From: Tubiluchus corallicola
Lineage: Eukaryota; Priapulida; Priapulimorpha; Priapulimorphida; Tubiluchidae
DNA length: 64,000 nt
Assembly (NCBI GenBank): GCA_030141605.1
Contig: JAQGDQ010000266.1
Span: 131,501 to 195,500 of the forward strand
Reading direction: 5' to 3'
Shown here: positions 42,045 to 51,511 of the stretch, one piece after another
How positions within the stretch are numbered: position 1 is the first letter of the stretch
How the letters are laid out: the number at the start of each line of letters is the position of its first letter
The notes under the pieces: generated by a model
Told to the model about the DNA's origin: nothing
Databases searched by the model: none
Seen by the model: the letters and a program-made list of their open reading frames with translations, nothing else
Program-made: the position numbers and the translations under genes

Positions 42045-44381
42045 GCTCTAAGTGAGTTCTGATTAGGTGTGTCAGGATTTCTGTCGATCTTAACAGGTTA
42101 TATGCCTACAGACTTGATGTAGATGTTTTTGGTTGCGTATAGATACCGTATTGCCAAACGGCTGAGTTTTCCTACCAGATGCTTGAGTTTGTGCACTGAT
42201 GTCTTCAAAGAAGCTAATTGTGGCTTTCTGTGTATTTCCCTATTCATATGCTTAACATTGCCTGTAGACGTCTTCTGCCAGATACTTGAGATTGACAATA
42301 GAATTTCCTATGTCCAAATACTTGGTATTACTCTAGATGAGTTTTGACTAGATTTTTCTGCCTACATGTCTGATATTGCTCTAAGTGAGTTCTGACTAGA
42401 TATTTCGGGTTGTTTGTATATGTTTGGGACTGCTTTAAATGAGTTCTGGTTAGGTGCTGCAGTTCATCTATATATCTTAATAAATTAATAGAATTGGATG
42501 TGGACGCCTTCTAACTAGATATGTGAGGTGTTCTCTCATTGTATAACGTTGCCTTTACAGGTCGTCTGGTTAGGTATCTGAGATTCTAAATAGATTTCAT
42601 TAGTCTAGATGCTAGAGATTACTCTAAGTGCATTGTGACTAAACGTTTTTCAGGATGCCGGTATATCTTAACAGATTATTGGGTTTTGAGGTAAGTGCCT
42701 TCAGACATGTTTTTTTTAGATTGCATATAGATGCCGTCTTACCAAACCGTTGAATCTTCCTACCAGATGCCTGAGTTTAGGTGTTCGTGTCTTCTAACAA
42801 GCTAATTGAGGCTTTCTGTGTACTTCCCTGTTCAGATGCTTAACGTTGCCTGTAGAAGCCTTCTGCTTTGTACTCTTGAAGGGCAGTATATTACCTCTGT
42901 CCAAATACTTGATTTTGCTCTAGATTAGTTTTGACTAGATGTCTCCTGCCTACACGTTTGATATTGCTCTAAGTGAGGTCTGATTAGATGTTTCGGGGTG
43001 TTTGTAGATGTTTGGGACTTGTCTAAATGAGTTCTGGTTAGGTGCTGCATTTTTGTCTATATATCTCAATGGATGAATAGATGTCAAATGTTTCAGGCAG
43101 CTCTAAGTGAGTTCTGATTAGGTGTGTCAGGATTTCTGTCGATCTTAGCAGGTTATATGCCTACAGACTTGATGTAGATGTTTTTGGTTGCGTATAGATA
43201 CCGTATTGCCAAACGGCTGAGTTTTCCTACCAGATGCTTGAGTTTGTGCACTGATGTCTTCAAAGAAGCTAATTGTGGCTTTCTGTGTATTTCCCTATTC
43301 ATATGCTTAACATTGCCTGTAGACGTCTTCTGCCAGATACTTGAGATTGACAATAGAATTTCCTGTGTCCAAATACTTGGTATTACTCTAGCTGGGTTTT
43401 GACTAGATGTTTCTGCCTACGTGTCTGATATTGCTCTAAGTGACTTCTGACTAGCTGTTTCGGGTTGTTTGTAGATGTTTGGGACTGCTCTAAATGAGTT
43501 TTGACAAGATGTTTCTGCCTACATGTCTGATTGCTCTAAGTGAGCTCTGACTAGATATTTCGGGTTGTTTGTAGATGTTAGGGACTACTCTAAATGAGTT
43601 TTGACTAGGTGCTGCAGTTCATCCATATATCTTAATAAATTAATAGAATTGGATGTGGATGCCTTCTAACTAGATATGTGAGGTGTTCTCTCATTGTATA
43701 ACGTTGCCTGTATAGGTCGTCTGGTTAGGTATCTGAGATTCTTAATACATTTCATCAGTCTAGATGCTAGAGATTACTTTAAGTGCGAAGTGACTAGATG
43801 TTTCAGGATGCCGGTATATCTTAATAGATTTTTGTGTTCTGAGGTAAGTGCCTTCAGACATGATGTATTAGTAGACCATTTAGATTGCATATAGATACCG
43901 TATTGCCAAACGGCTGAGTTTTCCTACCAGATGCTTGAGTTTGTGCACTGATGTCTTCAAAGAAGCTAATTGTGGCTTTCTGTGTATTTCCCTATTCATA
44001 TGCTTAACATTGCCTGTAGACGTCTTCTGCCAGATATTTGAGATTAACAATAGAATTTCCTCTGTCCAAACACTTGGTATTACGCTAGATGAGTTTTGAC
44101 TAGATTTTTCTGCCTACATGTCTGATATTGCTCTAAGTGAGTTCTGACTAGATATTTCGGGTTGTTTGTATATGTTTGGGACTGCTTTAAATGAGTTCTG
44201 ATTAGATGTTTCGGGTTGTTTGTAGCTGTTTGGGACTGCTTTAAATGAGTTCTGGTTAGGTGCTGCAGTTCATCTATATATGTTAATAAATTAATAGAAT
44301 TGGATGTGGACGCCTTCTAACTAGATATGTGAGGTGTTCTCTCATTGTATAACGTTGCCTTTACAGGTCGTCTGGTTAGGT
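42045..44381. repeat. higher-order tandem array (about 50-bp monomers in larger repeats)
   Basis: Diverged monomers of roughly 45-57 bp of the type ttctgactagatatttcggg plus ttgtttgtagatgtttgg are organised into larger units. A segment around attgccaaacggctgag recurs at 42149, 43204 and 43901, with a more diverged copy near 42735. The 42045-42350 and 43100-43400 stretches are almost identical at a spacing of 1055 bp. The array ends abruptly at the truncated LRR pseudogene. Confidence 0.88.
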
Positions 44382-45267
44382 ATACTGATATATTGCTAAG
44401 TTTCCAATGCGATTTGGTAAATATTCATAAAAAGATTCGAGATTAAATGCATGAAGGTCATCATTACGGCCACAATAGTAACTACAGGGATCTTTCCCCC
44501 TCGGCAGTACATTTTGGAGGTAATAAACCGCAATTTTCTGTTTGAATTTGACTGTTGGCTATCGTGAACAAATTGATCATGGTAAATAATCCCGCCGTCG
44601 TAATATAAATTATATATATTTTGCTTCCACGAGTAAATCCAACGTTTTTTAGGAATTTCTTGAATTTTCTCAGATCGCAACACTTTTTTCGTAAGTTTTG
44701 TCATTCATACTTATAAGCTTAAACGTTGCAGAAATCTTTGAACCATCAAACAGGAGAGAAAATATTCCACACGTTCTACATTGTTTTAGAAGAAACGCGG
44801 CACTAAGAAAAATACCTATGTTTATTTAATGAACACAAGATGCATTCTAATAACTTTTCTAATATTTTGTATATGTGTAAAATAACTAGTGTTTTGCAGA
44901 AAGCTTCATAAGAGAAAGTAAGCTCACAGAATAAAAAAAGTTCAAATTCCAAGATCACATTCAAAATTCCTAGAACTGAAACAATGACTTCACGATGAGT
45001 GTTGGTACAGAAGCTTCCTAACATCTAATCAAGGCAATATATTATATTACAAGTTTTGTTTAGGTCGTTTAGTATTTTATAAAATGTTGCTGATTATTAA
45101 AATGTATTCATACAGGTAGTAAGTAACTGTAATCGAAAACTTATAAATGATATGGTTCAATGTTCTCATTCTGAAATCAAATAAAATGCTATAGTGGTGC
45201 AGGTAGTTTCTTCCCAAGGAGTGATCGATTTGACGCAAAGAGTTCTAGGGCAGTTTTTGAAAGTCTA
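44382..45267 (-). pseudogene. truncated duplicate of gene C 5' end (LRR-like pseudogene)
   Basis: Direct duplicate of 46605-47496. It contains the first ~110 codons of gene C exon 1 plus about 570 bp of upstream sequence. The coding part carries small indels that break the frame (recognisable pieces include YCRGGK and the KIYIICI-like signal region). It stops at the junction with the higher-order array, so LRR core, LRRCT and anchor are missing. It retains the upstream region and could be transcribed, but cannot make the protein. Confidence 0.88.
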
Positions 45268-45422
45268 ATGTTATTATTATTATTATCATCATCGTCATCT
45301 TTGAGATTTGTAATAGATAAAAAATTATTAAATTAATAACAGCATTTATTGTTACTATTAAAATGTAAGAATATATTTTGATGATAAAGAGAAAAGAAAA
45401 GGAAATGTTTTACACTAAATGA

Positions 45423-45646
45423 TCAACAAAATATGTAAACAATTAGTACGAGAAAAACAGAGATAAAGAGAGTGTTGTAAAAAATTGTAAATCCGTTATC
45501 AAGGATTGGTGGGTCGCAACCAAACTCTGGTTCTTGAATTGGATTTTCAGCATGTTTTCTATCTGGATCAGCACAGTCAATGACACTTTCCTCCCATTTA
45601 ATGCTTTTCGTCCAGGCCATTGTACAATTACAAGTTAAATTGTTAG
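45423..45646 (-). CDS. gene C exon 2 (LRRCT-like cap and anchor tail)
   Basis: 224 nt, identical in length to gene D exon 2. The acceptor is gttttag. Cysteines are spaced as C-x-C ... DC ... GC, with conserved Trp residues. Confidence 0.83.
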
Positions 45647-46928
45647 CTAAAACGCAAAAAAATAAAATTTAGTGCGACTATCACAAATGGAAAAAGAAAA
45701 ATGTAAACTCACTTTACTTTGAATAATAATTTAACAGAAGCCAAATAGGTAACGAACTAGCAGACCTGTAGAAAAGAAACGGATACAGTAACAAATAGCT
45801 GAAGTCGCAGCACAAAAGTGGTATATTTTATTAAAGCTATAAGGTGCAGAATGATTTGTACTACCACTGGCAACAGTTTTTTCACTACGATAATTAACTA
45901 TGTTAAAACTGGGACCTGAGCATCCAGATTACACATTATTCACCACAAGTGACAGCCAAATAACTATAACAACAACCAGTAAAAGGGGTTCACAAAACTT
46001 GCTCAGTTCATTGGTCCAGAGCAGTACTTAATGTTCTGCTTGTCCAAAGCTTGTAAAATAAATATGTATAAACTAGTAACGTTCTGTTCAATTGCACGAC
46101 TTCTGTAATTTTAATCACAATTCTTTCCATTAAAATTTAACGTTTTTTACGTATTCAAGTAACTCGGTGTTCACGCATTTAATTGTAACTTTTCAACAAA
46201 TTGAAAGTTTACACTTCTGAAATACATTTGCACTTACCCAGAAGAACCAGTTTAATGTCTGCAGGTTTGGTTGCATCGCTATCATTAGACAGCAAAGGCA
46301 TTGGCATGGTTGTCACTCCAGTTTCTTCAATAAAAATTCTGTTTATTTTCTTGTTTTTGGACAAATTCAATTGCAAATATTTCAAAATTTTTGCTTTTTT
46401 TATGTTTATAGACTCCAAGTCCGCCAACAGTTCAAATGCTTCAGGATGCACAAAAAACAGACTGTTGCACTTTGTGAACCAAATTTGTTTAAGAGCTTTC
46501 ATTGCCAAGCATCCATCGTCTAGTGCTGTTATCTTGCTGGCAACTATTTCCAGACTCTCGACCTCCTTATCTTCGAGAAACTTTACTGGTAATTCTTCAT
46601 CCTGATACTGATATATTGCTAAGTTTCCAATGCGATCTGGTGACAACTGATCAAATAATTCAAGATTTAACGCGTTAAGTTCATCATTACGGCCACAGCG
46701 GTAACTACACGGATCAGCCCCCTCGGCAGTACATTCTGGAGGTAATAAACCGCAATTTTCTGTTGGAATTTGACTGTTGGCTATCGTGAACAAATTGAAA
46801 ATGGTAAATAATCCCGCAGACGTAATACAAATTATATATATTTTGCTTCCACGAGTAAATCCAACGTTTTTTAAGAATTTCTTGAATTCTGAGTTCGCAA
46901 CGTTTTTTTCGTAAGTTTTGTCATTCAT
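45423..46928 (-). CDS. LRR-like cysteine-capped surface protein, gene C (2 coding exons)
   Basis: Minus-strand exons 46928-46238 and 45646-45423 total 915 nt and encode 304 residues, the same length as gene A. The intron is phase 1 (donor gtaagt, acceptor gttttag). A basic N-terminus precedes a hydrophobic segment (KIYIICITSAGLFTIFNLF) that may be a signal peptide or anchor. The N-cap is ENCGLLPPECTAE with CSYRCGRNDEL. The LRR core includes LPVKFL, FFVHPEAFELLADLESINI and a terminal VLLG. Exon 2 is an LRRCT-like cap (LTCNCTMAWTK, IDCADPDRKHAENPI, EFGC) followed directly by a hydrophobic end (FISVFLVLIVYIFC) that suggests a GPI or tail anchor. AATAAA (minus) lies at 45345-45350. Closest in sequence to gene D. 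Confidence 0.83.
46238..46928 (-). CDS. gene C exon 1
   Basis: 691 nt, ending one base into the Gly codon before donor gtaagt. The first Met at 46928 gives a long basic leader; no nearer in-frame Met precedes the hydrophobic segment. Confidence 0.83.
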
Positions 46929-47496
46929 ACTTATAAGCTTAAACGTTGCAGAAATCTTTGAACCATCAAACAGGAGAGAAAATATTCCACACGTTGTTGT
47001 ACATTGTTTTAGAAGAAACGTACACTAAAAAAATACCTATGTTTTTTGACGAAACATTAGATGCATTCCAATAAACTTGCCTTGTATTTTGTATGTGTGT
47101 AAAATAGCTAGTGTTTGGCAGAAAACATCGTGAGAACAAAAACGTGCAGAATAAAAAAGTTCAAATTCCAAGATCACATTCCAAATTCCTAGAACTGAAA
47201 TAATGATCTCACAATGAGTGTTGGTACAGAAGCTTCCTAATATTAACACCTAATCGAGGCAATGCATTATAAATTTTGTCTAGTCGTTTATTATTTATTA
47301 AATGTTGTTGATTATTAAAATGTATTCATACAGGTAGTAAGAAACTGGAACCGAATTCCTACAAATGATATGGTTGCAGTGTTCTCCTTCTGATATCAAA
47401 TAAAACAAATTTTATGCTATGGTGCTGTAAGCAGTTGCTTACCAGGGAATGACCAATTTGATGCAAGACGTTTTTAGGGCAGTTTTTGAAAGTCTA
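46929..47496 (-). promoter_or_regulatory. gene C upstream region, conserved in the pseudogene copy
   Basis: About 570 bp upstream of the gene C start is retained with high similarity upstream of the pseudogene (44705-45267). The duplication therefore included the putative 5' UTR and proximal promoter. No specific motif was identified. Confidence 0.4.
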
Positions 47497-48437
47497 AAAA
47501 TACAAGCTGAAGAACCATGACAACTGGCGGTAAGAACCACCAAAATATTCAAACTTTAAACAAAACCTTAACCAATCTAACTTGGTGAAAACGAATGACT
47601 GTTTTTAATGCGTAATGCAAAAAGTGAAATATGCTGAGATCTTACCAACTTTCTCTATATATCGCTAGAACAGTGGGGTATTACAACCTGAGGAGCAATG
47701 ATTGGCGTAACCCATTCTCAACACATAATGAAAACCGCTGAATCGATAGGATACAGCAGCTAGGATACTTTAATTTATCGTAGCTTTCACAGTCTGCTTT
47801 TACTTTTTATAATCACCTACATGCTTCTGCGTTTTAAAACATGGCCCACCTGTTGAAATAGCCACGCAACAAACAGTAATATAATGCAAAGTAATAAGTT
47901 ACATTTCGAAAATGTAGCAGTGCTACATAGTGCTTTTGCTAGATTTAGAATTAGCACTTGTATGAGTAAAACAACTATATTAAAATATTTTGGATGATTA
48001 TAGCTCTAGTACTTTTTTGCCAAATAAACCCTCAGCCAGAATCCTGCGGGTCGATCCAGTAAGACAACAATATTTAGTCATATAAGAAGGTTGGATCTAG
48101 TATGTGATGTTCAGAGGTATCGACGCCTGTTGAGGTTTCATTGATGTATGGAGGTTCCTATGGTACCCCTAAATGACCCTCCGTGGCCTAGATCCAAGAT
48201 AAGTGACACTGACCAGCTTGAATTTTATATTATAGCTTATTAATATAAGATCCCTGGAACTTGCATTTCATAATATGAGGCATTTTAAGTAGCGTCAGGT
48301 GCATGCTAGCCATACTTATTGTAGGACCAAATTGGTACTTTGGTCGCATATAATAGGTAGCAGCTGAAAGTGAGTGTAAATGATGGCCTATCCATCTTGG
48401 GCAATAAACATAACAATAACAAACAATTTAAGTGGTA
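47497..48437. other. intergenic, nothing recognised
   Basis: AT-rich sequence between gene C and the hAT-like MITE. No element ends or coding signal were seen. Confidence 0.5.
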
Positions 48438-48445
48438 CTGACTTG

Positions 48446-48823
48446 CAGGGCTTATTTCAGCCTAGGCGAGGCCCGTGGAAGTGGGGCGTGTGAGGCCCCA
48501 TCGGGGTTGGGTTTGGTGGCGAGCGCTACCATGGTTGGCGCCCAGAAAATTTTTGAACTGCTAGAACGCCGGAGAAGCATTTTCGAAGAGAAAATATGGA
48601 GTTATACAGTTGTTAAAGGAAAGAACAATTGAAAGAAAAACTGCTTTTTATTCTCAAGACCAGTCCCTAATACTTGTCAATACTGGCAAACGGCGCGCGT
48701 GCGACAAGAGAGAAGGAGGGAGAGAGAGGAGGCAGTATGTTCGCATAAAGCAAAAAAATGTTACCTTGGCGCGAGGCCCCGGGGAAGTATCCCCACTACC
48801 CCCCCCCCTTTAAATAGGCCCTG
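48446..48823. mobile_element. hAT-like nonautonomous element (MITE) with perfect 8-bp target duplication
   Basis: 378 bp bounded by CAGGGCTTATTT and, inverted, AAATAGGCCCTG. It is flanked by CTGACTTG at both 48438-48445 and 48824-48831. An 8-bp duplication with CAGGG-type ends is characteristic of the hAT superfamily. The interior is GC-richer than its flanks and has no transposase frame. The perfect duplication suggests a fairly recent insertion. Confidence 0.85.
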
Positions 48824-48831
48824 CTGACTTG

Positions 48832-49924
48832 CCATATGTCTTACTGTAGGCCTGCCTGAAACTAGGACTATAATTAATACAGTGGCTTCCGTCTGATTTA
48901 CTTCTAAATATATTATGTAATCATCTACAAAATTGAACATGTAATGACAGACAGTTCATTTGGTATCTATTACCAACCAGTTGCTCTGAACGTAGCATCA
49001 ATTTTTAATAATAACAATTTGGAGCTCAGACATTTGGGTCCCAGCTAGTTTAGGCCTTAGACATTTCGTACCAGATATCTCGGCGTTTGAGCTTCAGCTG
49101 CAGAGTCAACTTCACCTGTTCAATCCTAATTGTATTTGACGAGTTGTTCGAATAGCTTGTAACTTGCACAGGGAAAATGGCCCATATGGGAAAGTAGGGA
49201 AAATTGCACAGAAGATATGTTGAAGGTCGTCGTTTACACTTAATTTCGGTTGGTACCTCAAAATATCGATTTAAGGCCTTTTGGGTAGCAATTTAGGAGG
49301 CTACATATGACAAACCCCCAGGAGACGTCCATGATACTTGAAGACTATAATTATGCTCTATGTCAACGCCTCTTATATGACTAAATATTGGTATCTCGCT
49401 TTATCAATCTGAGTGTGGCAGTGGGTGCACGTTCTGTCAAAAGAATCATGCCCCACTGTATAAGTAGAAGGACTTTATCCACCTTTCGCAGTGTCTGGCA
49501 ACCAGAATCTGATGAGGTTGGTTCGATGTGTGAGTGTTTCTGCGTGGCCACATTAAGCTGTCATATGTTTTCCAATCTGCAGTTATTTCCGATTGTGCTG
49601 TCAACCCAAACCATAGTTACCATACGTATGCAGACAATCACAGGACTTAATTTCAGTGATTTTTATAATTCAAATTACAAGGTGATGAAGGGTTTATATT
49701 TACATCAGTGTGGGGGGGGGGGGCATTGAACTGAACATTGTGCTAAGAGCGCGCATATAATTACGACTATTTTCAGTACTAACAGATAAATTACATTGTA
49801 GTTGCAGTGTTGTAAATATCCTATTGTATTGAAATTAATTGAGTTTATACCATCAGTTGACACTTGGTTGGTTTTAACATTCTAGCACCTCTTGCAGCAG
49901 AAAACCTGCGCACCGCATCGATTA
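48832..49924. other. intergenic, nothing recognised
   Basis: No gene recognised. Contains a G10 run near 49720. The + ORF at 49388-49729 has no family resemblance. Confidence 0.45.
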
Positions 49925-50515
49925 ACATTATTGGAAACATTCAGCCAACCTTGACACTGATTGAACACACTAAGTGAACTTTGACACACATTAGAAACAT
50001 TTAGTGAACTTGCACACATATTGGACACACATTAGAAACATTCATTGAGCTTGCACACACATTGGACACTCTTTAGAAACATTCATTGAGCTTTCGCACA
50101 CACTGGACACACATTAGAAACATTCGTTGAGCTTGCACACATATTAGACACACATTAGAAACATTCGTTGAGCTTGCACACACATTAGACACACATTAGA
50201 AACATTCGTTGAGCTTGCACACACATTAGACACACATTAGAAACATTCATTGAGCTTGCACACACATTAGAAACATTCATTGAGCTTTCGCACACATTGG
50301 ACACACATTAGAAACATTCGTTGAGCTTGCACACATATTAGACACACATTAGAAACATTCATTGAGCTTTCGCACACATTGGACACACATTAGAAACATT
50401 CATTGAGCTTGCACACACATTAGACACACATTAGAAACATTCACTGAGCTTTCACGCACATTAAACACACATTAGAAACATTCATTGAGCTTGCACACAC
50501 ACTGGACACATGTAT
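49925..50515. repeat. about 41-bp minisatellite, about 13 units
   Basis: Unit acacattagaaacattcatt followed by gagcttgcacacacattggac, with length variants (deleted half-units, ctttcgc for cttgc). It lies between genes C and D. Confidence 0.9.
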
Positions 50516-51287
50516 TGTAAGGTGTAACTATAATCTACGGTGATGAAACATTTCGTGCTTCTATAATGTTCTTTAGTTCTGATTTATTTATGTATTAAAT
50601 CATTTCCCTAAAAATACGACGATGCAAAAACTTTTCAGAATTCTCAGATTAACTGTAAAAAGTTTGAATAATAAGATACAGCTAATTGTCATCATAATTT
50701 TATGTGTTGGTTCTTGTTTAGGTTTTGCTATACCACTTACCACACTGGAAGTTAGAATCTTTCACTCCCAGACAGGGCCTACTTAATGTAGATTGTTGTG
50801 TCAGGAACGGAATCTAGCTAATTATCAGAGGTAATTTCCCAAACATGAAGATACGGAACAGCCATCGATACCTTAGCGATGCTCAGATGTATCTATTTCT
50901 AAATACGGTTGAAAACCTGGGGTCGTGTTGCAAGTGAAATCGCCCTAAAAGCAGTTTTTTCAGTGGTCATTCGCGAATTTACTAACCAAATTCGCTTTAG
51001 CTAGGTTGCAGTTTCTGAACGCTGTATTTAAGATCATTCAGCTGTATCTGTCAATAATTGCTGACACAAAGTGTTATGTAACTGCAAACAAAACGTGGCA
51101 TCGAAAAAATTTATTTGCAACACAGCCTTAGGAAAAGTTAATATCCTAAAATAAAACATGTTGTTGAAATAAATGAAATGAAAAGAAGGTATTCAAAATA
51201 ATTTGCTAACATTTATGGACTAAGAAACATGATTTTTCTTGGTCTGCAGTCTGAGAGTTTCAGAGTTTTTGTTGAAATCGAAAAAAA
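50516..51287. other. gene D 3' flank
   Basis: Holds a minus-strand AATAAA at 51110-51115, about 170 bp past the gene D stop. A weak inverted pair (gtgttgcaag near 50929, ttgcaacac near 51115) is noted among the rejected items. Confidence 0.45.
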
Positions 51288-51511
51288 TCAATAAAACGTT
51301 TTAACAACAACTGCAAGAGCAACGAACACAAATGAAAAATTGCAGTGAATTGTGTATCCCACATCAACTAGTTCTTTTATACAACCAAACTCCCCTTTCT
51401 TAATCGGATTCGTCTTATGTTTTCGATCTGGATCAGCGCAGTCAATAGAACTTTGCTTCCAATTACGTTCTTTCGTCCAAGCCATTGTGCAATTACAGGA
51501 TAGAGTATTGT
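51288..51511 (-). CDS. gene D exon 2 (LRRCT-like cap and anchor tail)
   Basis: 224 nt from acceptor tttttcag. The split Asn codon is followed by NTLSCNCTMAWTKERNW. Stop at 51288-51290. Confidence 0.83.

Noticed and set aside
42098-43402. Two identical 66-codon minus ORFs and matching plus ORFs
   Set aside because: Duplicated only because they lie in the 1055-bp repeat of the higher-order array; no protein family resemblance.
50929-51130. Possible MITE with cgtgttgcaag and ttgcaacacag ends
   Set aside because: The inverted match is only about 10 bp and I could find no target-site duplication.
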